This document shows positions 56,284 through 64,000 of a stretch of DNA of 64,000 nucleotides, piece after piece. The stretch spans positions 27,325-91,324 of the forward strand of contig NZ_LAQU01000021.1 in assembly GCF_000970345.1 (NCBI RefSeq), given 5' to 3'. The position numbers and the translations under genes are program-made. Each line of letters begins with the position of its first letter. The stretch's first letter is position 1. The DNA is from Robbsia andropogonis (GTDB lineage: Bacteria; Pseudomonadota; Gammaproteobacteria; Burkholderiales; Burkholderiaceae). The notes under the pieces are model-generated. The model ran no database searches. It was not told the DNA's origin and saw only the letters and a program-made list of their open reading frames with translations.

Positions 56284-57117
56284 ATGAAACGTCGTCACTG
56301 GCTTCACCGCATTGGTTTCGCATCGCTCGGCCTGGCCGTCTCGCTTCCCGGCATCACCGCGCCCACCGCATACGCTGCGGACGCGGCAGTGACCAAAATC
56401 GTCCGCCTGGGCACGATGAGCGGCCCCGATGCCGATATCTGGCAAGTAGCGCGGTCGGAAGCAGCCAAGCACGGTCTGACCATCAAGATCGTAGAATTCA
56501 ACGACTACGTACAACCGAACGCCGCGCTGGACGCGGGTGATCTCGACGCCAACGCTTTTCAGCATAAGCCCTATCTCGATAGCCAGCTACAGCAACGAGG
56601 TTACAAGATTGTCAGCGTGGGCCTGACCTATATCGCGCCGCTGAGCATCTATTCCCATAAAATCAAAGACCTGTCAGCATTACCGAATGGTGCCTCCATC
56701 GGCATTCCCAATGATCCGTCTAATGAAAATCGTGCACTATTGCTACTTAAAGCGCAGCATTTGATCACGCTGCGACCGGGCGCCGGCCAAGATGGCTATA
56801 ACGCCACGATCCTCGACGTCGCCGGCAATCCGAAGAAACTGAAGTTGCTTGAAATGGACGCGGCGCAACTGCCCCGTGCGCTGGGTGACCTGACCGCGGC
56901 GGCGATCAACAACAACTTCGCGATCGATGCGGGCTTGAAACCGCAATCGGCATTGGCCCGCGAAGGCGCGGACAGCCCCTATGCGAACCTGATCGCCGTT
57001 CGAACACAGGACCAGCATGCGCCGTGGGTGAAGACACTCGTTGCGGCCTACCAGTCCGCGGCAGTCAGTGCCTATATAAAATCCCACTACCACGGCGCGA
57101 TCCTGCCGGCATTCTAA
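56284..57117 (+). CDS. MetQ/NlpA-family substrate-binding protein
   Basis: A 277-residue periplasmic binding protein of the methionine (MetQ/NlpA) type, with VEFNDYVQPNAALDAGDLDANAFQHKPYLD and IGIPNDPSNENRALLLL as clear family blocks. The signal peptide ends AYAADA and has no lipobox Cys, whereas most MetQ proteins are lipoproteins, so this one is probably soluble in the periplasm. No metN or metI gene is adjacent. AAGGA lies upstream of the ATG. It precedes a CysB-like regulator by 9 bp, which suggests control by sulfur supply. It probably binds methionine or a related sulfur compound. Confidence 0.9.
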   Translation: MKRRHWLHRIGFASLGLAVSLPGITAPTAYAADAAVTKIVRLGTMSGPDADIWQVARSEAAKHGLTIKIVEFNDYVQPNAALDAGDLDANAFQHKPYLDSQLQQRGYKIVSVGLTYIAPLSIYSHKIKDLSALPNGASIGIPNDPSNENRALLLLKAQHLITLRPGAGQDGYNATILDVAGNPKKLKLLEMDAAQLPRALGDLTAAAINNNFAIDAGLKPQSALAREGADSPYANLIAVRTQDQHAPWVKTLVAAYQSAAVSAYIKSHYHGAILPAF

Positions 57118-57126
57118 GGACGCACG

Positions 57127-58053
57127 ATGAATTTCCAGCAATTGCGTTATGTTCGCGAAGCCGCACGCCGCAACCTCAACCTCACCGAGGTGGCGAACGT
57201 CCTGCACACCTCGCAATCCGGAGTCAGCAAGCAGATCAAGGACTTCGAGGATGAACTCGGCATCGAGATATTCGTTCGCCGCGGCAAGCGTCTGACCGCG
57301 TTGACGGACCCGGGCACCGGGGTGCTGAAGCTGATCGAGCGCATCCTGCTAGATACCGAGAACCTGAAGCGTGCGGCAAGCCATTATGCGGCACAGGAAG
57401 CCGGCCGCCTGGTGCTTGCCACCACCCACACCCAGGCACGCTATGCATTACCGAAAGTCATCGAGCGTTTCCGCGAAGCCTACCCGAAGGTGCATCTGGC
57501 GTTGCGCCAAGGCAGCCCGACGCAAGTCGCCGAAATGGTGCTAAGCGGCGAGGCCGATCTCGGCATCGCCACCGAGGCGCTGAATCGCTATCCCGATATC
57601 ACCACGTTCTCGTCGTATAGTTGGCACCACGTCATCACCGTCCGGCGCGGGCATCCACTGGCGGAGGCCAAGCAGGTCGGCCTTGCGGACATTGCCGGCT
57701 ATCCGATCATCACCTACGACAAGGATTTTTCGGGTCGGCCGCATATCGACGCTGCTTTCGAGAAAGCGGGATTGGCGCCCGACATCGTCCTCACCGCGAT
57801 GGATGCCGACGTGATCAAAACCTACGTGGAAGTGGGTTTGGGCGTAGGTATCCTCGCCGCGATGGCCGTAGACCCGGTGCGGGATGACCATCTCGTCGTG
57901 TTCGATACGCCTGATATGTTCGAACCGAACACGACGCGCATCGGTATCCGTAACGGCACCTATCTGCGGACATACACATATCGCTTGATCGAAATGCTCG
58001 CACCGCATCTTCGGGAGGACGAGATCCGCTCAAGGCTCAGCGAAGAGGACTGA
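57127..58053 (+). CDS. CysB/Cbl-family LysR regulator
   Basis: A 308-residue LysR protein of the CysB group: MNFQQLRYVREAARRNLNLTEVANVLHTSQSGVSKQI is the typical CysB HTH, and the effector domain contains TTHTQARYALP and YDKDFSGRPHID, which line the sulfate/acetylserine pocket of CysB and Cbl. Such regulators activate genes for sulfate and organosulfur use when sulfide is low. It follows the metQ-like gene by 9 bp on the same strand. Burkholderiales often have several CysB-type proteins (CysB, SsuR), so I do not assign which one this is. Confidence 0.92.
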   Translation: MNFQQLRYVREAARRNLNLTEVANVLHTSQSGVSKQIKDFEDELGIEIFVRRGKRLTALTDPGTGVLKLIERILLDTENLKRAASHYAAQEAGRLVLATTHTQARYALPKVIERFREAYPKVHLALRQGSPTQVAEMVLSGEADLGIATEALNRYPDITTFSSYSWHHVITVRRGHPLAEAKQVGLADIAGYPIITYDKDFSGRPHIDAAFEKAGLAPDIVLTAMDADVIKTYVEVGLGVGILAAMAVDPVRDDHLVVFDTPDMFEPNTTRIGIRNGTYLRTYTYRLIEMLAPHLREDEIRSRLSEED

Positions 58054-58117
58054 ATCGATCGGCCGCGCAACGATCCCCTACAATGGGATTCCTCACCTTT
58101 CCGGAATCCACTTTCTC

Positions 58118-59002
58118 ATGCGTCCGCGCTCGCTTATTACGCACTACCATGCCCGTCGCGACGATATCGGGGATCTCGTGACTCGCCGTCCGCTGCCCGG
58201 ACCCGGTATTGACCAGCTAGACCCGTTCCTGTTTCTCAATCATCACGGCCCACAAAATTACCCCCCGCATAACGACGGATTACCATTCGGGCCACACCCG
58301 CATCGCGGTTTTGAAACGGTCACGTTTATTCTGGAAGGCGACCTCGCGCATCTTGATACCGGTGGTCACGAAAGCGTTATCAAAGCGGGGGGCGTGCAAT
58401 GGATGACTGCCGGAAGCGGTCTGATTCACGCTGAAATCTCTCCCGATACGTTTAAGCGCGAAGGGGGTCCACTAGAAATGCTGCAGTTGTGGATCAATCT
58501 TCCCCGTCGCTTGAAAATGACGCCACCACGGTACACCGGACTGCAACGCGACGCGCTGCCAACGGTGCGAACGAGCGACGGAGGCGCCGATGTCACCGTT
58601 ATCTCCGGCGTATTCCAACATGGCGACACCCGGATCAGTGGGCCTATCGCATCGCTTACCGGGGTGCAGGCGCTTGTGATGTCGCTAAAGGCGGGCGCAA
58701 CGCTCACGGTCCCGGCTCCGAAGGACAAACAGGTGTTCCTTTATACCGTGTCTGGCCAGGTCGACGTTGCAGGAGCAACGCTGCCCGAACATCATCTGGC
58801 ACGTATTGACAACGACGGCGATGCGTTGCTATTGCATGCAACGGAGGCGCCAACGCGCCTGCTTTGTTGCCTGGCGGATCCGATTGGCGAGCCCGTGGTG
58901 TCGCATGGCCCATTTGTCATGAATACCCGGGAAGAAATACATCAAGCGATCCGTGACTACCAAGCGGGGCTTTTTGGCCACGGTTTGGAACATCTAGGCT
59001 AA
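58118..59002 (+). CDS. Pirin-family protein
   Basis: A 294-residue bicupin of the pirin family. The iron-binding N-terminal cupin has FGPHPHRGFETVT and GGVQWMTAGSGLIHAE, giving the usual His and Glu ligands. The C-terminal cupin lacks metal ligands, as in other pirins. Bacterial pirins include quercetinase-like enzymes and proteins that bind metabolic enzymes; the function here is not determined. The start MRPRSLITHYHARR is near the family start. No functional link to neighbours is evident. Confidence 0.93.
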   Translation: MRPRSLITHYHARRDDIGDLVTRRPLPGPGIDQLDPFLFLNHHGPQNYPPHNDGLPFGPHPHRGFETVTFILEGDLAHLDTGGHESVIKAGGVQWMTAGSGLIHAEISPDTFKREGGPLEMLQLWINLPRRLKMTPPRYTGLQRDALPTVRTSDGGADVTVISGVFQHGDTRISGPIASLTGVQALVMSLKAGATLTVPAPKDKQVFLYTVSGQVDVAGATLPEHHLARIDNDGDALLLHATEAPTRLLCCLADPIGEPVVSHGPFVMNTREEIHQAIRDYQAGLFGHGLEHLG

Positions 59003-59019
59003 ACGCACCGATTTGCTAG

Positions 59020-59066
59020 GGGTTAACCCTTGCGCTCGGCAATGAACGTCCTATAATAGGGTTAAC
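59020..59066 (+). promoter_or_regulatory. Strong promoter flanked by GTTAAC elements, upstream of a small gene
   Basis: A -35 TTGCGC (59030-59035), 16-bp spacer and consensus -10 TATAAT (59052-59057) read rightwards towards the small gene at 59149. On either side are GGGTTAACCC (59020-59029, a perfect 10-bp palindrome) and GGGTTAAC (59059-59066). The second copy overlaps the start-point region, which would suit a repressor. Promoter is convincing by sequence; the repressor is unknown. Confidence 0.7.
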
Positions 59067-59148
59067 ACTTAGGGAAACAGCTAGACAACGGCGCCGGGCG
59101 GCGTCGACTGACCCTGAAACGTGTGAATCTGTTCAAATAGGACCTATC

Positions 59149-59340
59149 ATGAGCGCCTCGCCGACTCCCTCCTTTGCTTCGAACGCTGCAAAATCGCGCG
59201 CACAAGGCAGTGGTGTGCGTCGCTTCTTCCGGGAAGTGTGGCAATCGTACCTGCGCCATTCCGAACTGCGTGTCATGCTTGCCAGCGGACGCTGGTCGCC
59301 ACAAGCCGAATTGTCGATCCGCAAGCGCACCGACATGTAA
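59149..59340 (+). CDS. Small basic protein of unknown function
   Basis: A 63-residue frame, MSASPTPSFASNAAKSR followed by a basic helical stretch (VRRFFREVWQSYLRHSELR) and an end rich in Arg and Lys. It has no signal peptide or membrane segment. I do not recognise the family; it is not a DUF1127 protein by motif. A near-consensus promoter with flanking GTTAAC repeats lies about 90 bp upstream, and the frame fits this transcript, so the gene is likely real. The ribosome-binding site is weak (GGACC). The product could be a small regulatory or nucleic-acid-binding protein. Confidence 0.6.
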   Translation: MSASPTPSFASNAAKSRAQGSGVRRFFREVWQSYLRHSELRVMLASGRWSPQAELSIRKRTDM

Positions 59341-59674
59341 GCTTATCAGCCGTGTAAAACGCGTCGCTTCTTTTGCGGGCGACGCGGCCGTTCAGGACAG
59401 GCCGTGGACTGGATGTCCCGTCATGTCGAGAATTGAATTACCGGCTTGCGTCATTATTGCATGCGGTAAAGCGTAATGAAAACGCTGTCATTTTCCCGCT
59501 CATTCCGTGCAGCCGTACTGTTTTGGCTCGCTCGCAGCGTACAGGGCGCGTTCGTTTCCACAATGCGATGTTCGATCATCTCGCGTACGTTCGCACGGGC
59601 ATTCTCAACGCCGAATAGCGTGTTTTTTTGCAATAAATATGGCTGTTAGTTGCAATCCACCAGTGCATCATCCT
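59341..59674. other. Intergenic region after the small gene
   Basis: No gene is evident in these 334 bp. GCGTCGC-N11-GCGACGC (59361-59385) forms a good hairpin just after the small gene and may act as its 3' end, but no T-run follows directly. The remainder contains no repeat of note. Confidence 0.45.
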
Positions 59675-61123
59675 TTAGCAATTCGCCTTCGACGACTGGC
59701 TTTCAACGGCCGGACTGACGGCAGATCTCCCGATCAGGGTAGCGTTAACGTTATCAGATGAGGTGGTACGCAGCGGCGGTGACTCTTGGGGAATGTCGAA
59801 CCACCGAATCCAATCGCTCTCCGGTTCGACGCAATGGCTGTCCGCCACGCGCTGCGTAAAGCCGATGCGATCGAAAAACTCAAGAATCTGAATCGCACGT
59901 TTGCGACCGACACCCGTGGCGTCGCGAAAGATCGCTGCTGCCACCTCGCCTTTAGCGCCACTGTTCGATCCCACGCCCAATTGCGCGAGTGAATGTAGCA
60001 GGCGCGCAAGGATTGCGATCTGGAATCGGTCGTAGAATAGATCGGGAACAACTTCATAGACGCGGCCTTCATGCGCCAACTGCTGCAGGATCCGTCGCAC
60101 CCTGGCCTCCGGCAATTGTCTGTTCGCGGCAATATCACGCACCCACGGTGGATTAAAACGGCCCGTCGCAAGGTCAGCGACGATGCCGCTGACCGGCACG
60201 CCATCCGCATCCGGCATCTGCCGGCGATGCTCCGGCAACTGCAAGCAGGCACCCGATCGTACCAAGCGCCCTTGCATACATAACGCGTCGGTAATGGCAC
60301 GCCAAGCGGCATTCGGTATGTCGATCTGCAGAAGCTTGCGCAATAAGGACGCGGCCAGCCCTTCGTCGTTTGGTACAAGCGCATGATGCGCCTGTAGCGC
60401 ATCGATTGCCGCGCCCGTCCAGGCCACGAAATCGTGCGCGTCAACCAACCAGGTACCGTGCTCCCTTGACGGTACGAGCGTTACGCTACTCCGCCCCTCG
60501 AGGTCGGCGCGAACTTCCGCCACGCGAATACCCGTACCGTCGTAAGAAAGCACGTGTTCGACGCACACCGTCCGGAGCGCGCGCGGCGTCGCGGTGGCCG
60601 CTAAAGCGGTGAGATGGTGCCGCAGTGCGTGGACTCCCACATCGAAAGGATCCGTGGCACATGTCTCAAAAATAGTGAGGTGCGTGTCACCGTTCGCTCC
60701 CAGACGCTGCCGTAACGCCCTGCGCGCTTGCTCGGCGGCAGCGGGGGCCAGCGTGTCAAGACGCGTGAGAACCACGATGCAATGGAGACCGTCAGGACAT
60801 GCGCGGGCGCAAAAAGCCTCGGCATCGATCTGGGCGTCGATGTCGTCGGCAGCATCGACCGCCCACAGCACGACATCGACGGCATCCCAATGCGCCTGAC
60901 GCACACGGGTGCTGGGCGGCCCGTCGAGGACCGCAAGCACTGCGTCAACACCCAAGCGGACACCATTTACTGGTGCCGGTGCTGACGAAAGATAACTATA
61001 CGCCGGGATGACCCACATACCTCCACGTGATTCGTCCGAGAGGCCGGCAGAATCAACCCCCGTCAAAACACGTGTCAATGTTGTCTTACCCGATCCCGCC
61101 CGGCCCGTCATTGCGACAATCAT
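59675..61123 (-). CDS. SelB-like protein with degenerate GTPase domain
   Basis: A 482-residue protein related to the selenocysteine elongation factor SelB. The N-terminus is recognisable (MIVAMTGRAGSGKTTLTRVLTGVD; P-loop 7-14). The switch I Thr region reads RGGMWV, not RGITI. The DxPGH motif is replaced by LDGPP (66-70), so the catalytic His is missing. The base-recognition motif is LTRLD, not TKxD. The central beta-barrel domains are shorter than usual (SelB proteins are about 610-640 residues). The C-terminal winged helices that bind the SECIS hairpin are well kept (PPWVRDIA, GVGRKRAIQILEFFDRIGF). ATG at 61123 has GAGGGGGG upstream. No selA, selC or selD is in the window. It may be a decaying selB or a protein reused for RNA binding. 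Confidence 0.8.
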   Translation of the reverse strand: MIVAMTGRAGSGKTTLTRVLTGVDSAGLSDESRGGMWVIPAYSYLSSAPAPVNGVRLGVDAVLAVLDGPPSTRVRQAHWDAVDVVLWAVDAADDIDAQIDAEAFCARACPDGLHCIVVLTRLDTLAPAAAEQARRALRQRLGANGDTHLTIFETCATDPFDVGVHALRHHLTALAATATPRALRTVCVEHVLSYDGTGIRVAEVRADLEGRSSVTLVPSREHGTWLVDAHDFVAWTGAAIDALQAHHALVPNDEGLAASLLRKLLQIDIPNAAWRAITDALCMQGRLVRSGACLQLPEHRRQMPDADGVPVSGIVADLATGRFNPPWVRDIAANRQLPEARVRRILQQLAHEGRVYEVVPDLFYDRFQIAILARLLHSLAQLGVGSNSGAKGEVAAAIFRDATGVGRKRAIQILEFFDRIGFTQRVADSHCVEPESDWIRWFDIPQESPPLRTTSSDNVNATLIGRSAVSPAVESQSSKANC

Positions 61124-61697
61124 CTTCGCCCCCCTCGTTCCCGAACGCGCAGTGGGGACACATCGCGTAACAGGCCGATCATGCATTGCGATCTATTGCC
61201 GCCTCAAAAGACGACATCACGCCCGCATATAATTGCGTACGCAATAAAAATCGCGAATCGGTTGGCAGTGCCAACGACCAAACCGAACGAACGTCCGTTC
61301 CAGCACCGATTCTTTCGCCTGCCGCACTATCCCAGTGCAACGCCGCACGGCGCAAAACGGCGTGGCCGCCGACCAGGGATGCCCCCTCAAACGACGTGTC
61401 ATTCGCAACAACATGACCCCCCACCGCGATGCATGCGTGCCACCCGATGCATCACTGCAGCTTGCTTATCACGACCAGCAGTTGACTGCTTCGAGGATGG
61501 AATGAGTATAGAGTCTTTCGTCGCGCTTGCGGCCGCGTTTCACCGTTCGCCTTAGGCCCGTAAGCCGGCGCGGGCATAAAACAACAGTTTGCTCGGCGCG
61601 ACGGCAACACCCTAGCGTTACCGGATAGGACTTTTGACCGGATGACGCACCGCCATTACAAGGGCGGCTACTACTCGCGCGGCGGGATTTCTTGCTC
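61124..61697. other. Intergenic region between hydrolase end and the SelB-like gene
   Basis: About 570 bp without a supportable gene. A 124-codon plus-strand frame and several minus-strand frames cross it, but none has recognisable domains. The SelB-like gene promoter should lie near its right side. I see no hairpin terminator or repeat. Confidence 0.45.
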
Positions 61698-62567
61698 TCA
61701 GTCCCCAATGAAACTGAGGATTTCGCGATTGAATTCGCTTGCATGTGTCAGGTTCATGCCATGAGAGGCGCCGCGCAGCACGATACGCTGTGCGTAAGGT
61801 AACCACTCGGCCAACGTTCCCGACGTGGCTAGAAATCCGGGTGGACTCTTGTCGCCATTGATGATCAACGTCGGGACCGTCACACAGCTTGCCAGTGCCC
61901 GCGTGTACAGTGGCAAAACATCACGAACTTGCCGTGGCAAGGTGGCCGCGTTATCGCGTGCCATTGTGCGGAACGCATCACCACTGCGGCCCCAATAACC
62001 TGGGCGGCTCACCGCATCGACAAACATCTCCAAGCCACCATCGATGTCCCCGGACTCCACACGACCCGCGGCGACCATCCGCGGATCATCGGCGGAATAG
62101 GCACCCTGCGGGCGCCCGTTCGCGTCGATTTTCACGGTCGGGCGTGGGTCCTCGCCTGCTTTAGCCGGCTTACCGCCCGGATCAGCCAATACGAGGCGAT
62201 CCACGAGCGACGGATCCTGGCTCGCCGCGTGAAACGCCACGCAGCCGCCACGTGAATGTCCCACCAACGTCACTTGCCCCCAACTACGCGAATGTATCAG
62301 ACCGAGCAACGCGTCAACATGTGGTTGTATTCCGAAAACGGCACCCTGCGGCGCAGAGACTGGATAGAAATACGGAAGGCTGACAGCAATAACATGCCGC
62401 CTCTCGGCCAGCGCTGCAATCTGCGGCTCCCAATAGCGAAAATCGCAGAGAGAACCGTGCACCAATAACAATGGCGGGGCATCACGGTGCTCGGTTCCGG
62501 TCTCAAAATAGGCGATCCGACTCGCCGATGGGAGTTCGACGATCCGGGTGTGTTCAAGTTCAAACAT
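61698..62567 (-). CDS. Alpha/beta hydrolase
   Basis: A 289-residue soluble alpha/beta hydrolase. It has the oxyanion motif LVHGSLCDF (HG), the nucleophile elbow VGHSRGG (S105), a putative acid in LIINGDKSP and the catalytic His in LRGASHGMNL. The cap domain lies around residues 130-220. No signal peptide is seen. The substrate is unknown; the family includes esterases, epoxide hydrolases and C-C hydrolases. The start MFELEHTRIVELP is at the usual distance from the first strand. It is a single gene on the minus strand. Confidence 0.9.
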   Translation of the reverse strand: MFELEHTRIVELPSASRIAYFETGTEHRDAPPLLLVHGSLCDFRYWEPQIAALAERRHVIAVSLPYFYPVSAPQGAVFGIQPHVDALLGLIHSRSWGQVTLVGHSRGGCVAFHAASQDPSLVDRLVLADPGGKPAKAGEDPRPTVKIDANGRPQGAYSADDPRMVAAGRVESGDIDGGLEMFVDAVSRPGYWGRSGDAFRTMARDNAATLPRQVRDVLPLYTRALASCVTVPTLIINGDKSPPGFLATSGTLAEWLPYAQRIVLRGASHGMNLTHASEFNREILSFIGD

Positions 62568-63310
62568 AGTCGTTTCCTGCGCTGCAGGGAGTAGCGAGAA
62601 GTCTTATTGTGGGGAAACCGTTCCGTGGCACGCGGCCCGTAAATCCCTCTCACAGTGCGGTGAATGGGTAGGCGGTCCCCTTTTGTCATCCGACGATACT
62701 GCATTGCAGCATAGTCTGTGTAGAGCGGATTATGCCTGTCCTGCCCGCAAATCGCTTGCATTCACAAAAAAACAGCAGCAAATAAAACAATCGATGCGTG
62801 TCTGACACACGGACAGCACACTCGAAAGCGGGCGACGGGATGAAGCACATCCTTCACCGAGGCGCAATCACACACCGGACGCCATCGATGTCGATTTGCC
62901 TGCGGCCCATCGCAAGGCAATCCCGTTGCGCTTTTCTTAACGGCTATCAGACACCTCCTAAATCGCATTACAGACAAAACAGAATCTCTTGATACCAACG
63001 CATTGGAGCAGGACGCTGGCAAATCGCTTGCGGGACCGGTCACACGCAACATCACGCCACAGGCGCGCGTTGCAATCGCGCAGCCCCGCCATTCCAATAC
63101 AGCAATCCATGGCACTGCAGCCTGGTCCGCCTATCCGCTAGAGTCCCCTTGTCGATTCATCTTGCCTATTCTCGCGATCCATCGTACCGAACCGACAACG
63201 CCGGGCCCATGCCGGTCGACGATACACGGTCGCACGAAGCGAATCGTCGTACCTCGCGTCGGATGCGACAATGGCCTCAATACGTCATTCATTCGTTCTC
63301 CTTATGGATC
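62568..63310. other. Long intergenic region upstream of the permease
   Basis: 743 bp between the hydrolase and the divergent permease gene. No convincing gene is present: a 117-codon minus-strand frame and a 107-codon plus-strand frame have no recognisable features. It has moderately lower GC around 62760-62800 and 62930-62990, suited to promoters. No clear tRNA, terminator or repeat was seen. Confidence 0.45.
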
Positions 63311-64000
63311 ATGCCTAAGAAAATGAATCAACCTGACCCGAACGTACCGCCTCGTACAGGCTCCAAAGTCGACGACGCTGCCAATACCTACGTGCAGCGG
63401 GATAAGGTCACCGCACCGCCGGCGCCTGACGGGATCGACCCCGACAATGCGTCGCACCTTCAACGCGGTCTGCACGACCGACATCTACAACTGATCGCGA
63501 TTGGCGGTGCCATCGGCACGGGGCTTTTCATGGGTTCGGGCAAGACGATTGCCCTTGCCGGCCCTTCGATCGTCCTGGTGTATCTGATCATCGGCGTAAT
63601 GCTGTTTTTCGTCATGCGCGCGCTCGGTGAATTATTGCTATCGAATCTTTCATACAAGTCGTTTACGGACTTCTGCGGCGACCTGCTGGGTCCGTGGGGG
63701 GCTTTTTTTGTCGGGTGGACATACTGGCTCTGCTGGGTTGTAACCGGAACAGCCGATGTGGTTGCCATTGCCGCCTACATGCAGTTCTGGTTGCCCGACC
63801 TGCCCGTCTGGATACCGGCGCTTGCTTGTATAACGTTATTACTGTGCCTGAACGTTGTCCATGTGGCTTTGTTCGGAGAGATGGAGTTCTGGTTCGCAAT
63901 GGTCAAGATTATTGCCATCGTGGCATTGATCATCACTGGCGCCATCATGGTTGGAACCGGCTTCATGGTACCTGGCTCGCCACCAGCATCGATTTCACAT
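63311..64000 (+). CDS. Amino-acid permease, CycA-like (partial, 5' part only)
   Basis: The first 230 codons of an APC-family amino acid permease; the gene runs off the right edge. After a hydrophilic head of about 48 residues comes RGLHDRHLQLIAIGGAIGTGLFMGSGK, the standard start of the AAT group, followed by membrane helices. Stretches FGEMEFWFAMVKIIAIVALI and AAYMQFWLPDLPVW resemble CycA, the D-serine/D-alanine/glycine:H+ symporter. I name it CycA-like because only the N-terminal half can be seen. ATG at 63311 (MPKKMNQPDP) is used; a Met four codons later is possible. The ribosome-binding site is poor. Confidence 0.88.
   Translation, partial: MPKKMNQPDPNVPPRTGSKVDDAANTYVQRDKVTAPPAPDGIDPDNASHLQRGLHDRHLQLIAIGGAIGTGLFMGSGKTIALAGPSIVLVYLIIGVMLFFVMRALGELLLSNLSYKSFTDFCGDLLGPWGAFFVGWTYWLCWVVTGTADVVAIAAYMQFWLPDLPVWIPALACITLLLCLNVVHVALFGEMEFWFAMVKIIAIVALIITGAIMVGTGFMVPGSPPASISH

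Overview
The window reads as a chromosomal stretch of a GC-rich betaproteobacterium, most likely order Burkholderiales. The evidence is gene content (Pel exopolysaccharide genes, a pca set with a fused pcaDC, Burkholderia-type regulators) and high-GC codon use. I see no rRNA, tRNA, transposase, integrase or CRISPR array. Species level is inference only; a Robbsia-like Burkholderiaceae would fit.

Layout. 1-12.6 kb: the pel operon on the minus strand (pelA-B-C-D-E-F and the 5' part of pelG). 13-20 kb: a LysR regulator, a CSS-motif/EAL phosphodiesterase gene that appears frameshifted, a threonine dehydratase-like enzyme, cspA and a DHA2 drug exporter. 19.9-25.4 kb: protocatechuate ortho-cleavage genes (pcaDC fusion and pcaB; pcaQ divergent from pcaHG). 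25.5-40.6 kb: an N-heterocycle region. One co-directional minus-strand run carries nicC, nicA, a nicB-like cytochrome gene that has lost its molybdopterin core, a marR, a uraD::allC fusion, a urate-hydroxylase-like hpxO and a DUF3830 gene. nicX is divergent from nicC, and a branched-chain-type ABC transporter (fused livHM, livG, livF, livK) faces nicX. 41-50 kb: mixed genes (GNAT, Lrp, HxlR/QorB pair, bacteriophytochrome kinase, cation exchanger, frameshifted hppD). 50-56 kb: a ProQ-family protein, then a Tat-type molybdopterin oxidoreductase, cytochrome b and DUF5666 operon divergent from a two-component system. 56-64 kb: metQ-like and cysB-like genes, pirin, a small gene with a strong promoter, a degenerate SelB-like protein, an alpha/beta hydrolase and the start of a cycA-like permease.

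How genes work together. Pel proteins make and export a cationic polysaccharide; PelD keeps an RxxD c-di-GMP site, and the nearby EAL gene would degrade that signal if intact. PcaHG, PcaB and PcaDC take protocatechuate to 3-oxoadipate, presumably under PcaQ. NicC and NicX take 6-hydroxynicotinate to N-formylmaleamate. HpxO-like and UraD::AllC fit urate to ureide breakdown, but HIU hydrolase and allantoinase are not here. A palindrome GTGTACAC occurs twice between nicC and nicX, and a TGTACACAT copy lies upstream of the transporter, suggesting one regulon, perhaps under the co-encoded MarR protein.

Most interesting points: the nicB-like gene without a molybdopterin core inside a mixed pyridine/purine operon; the SelB-like protein whose GTPase motifs have decayed while its RNA-binding C-terminus is kept; the TGTACAC regulon; and two genes (hppD and the EAL gene) each broken by a single-base slip at a homopolymer, which may be real or an assembly error.
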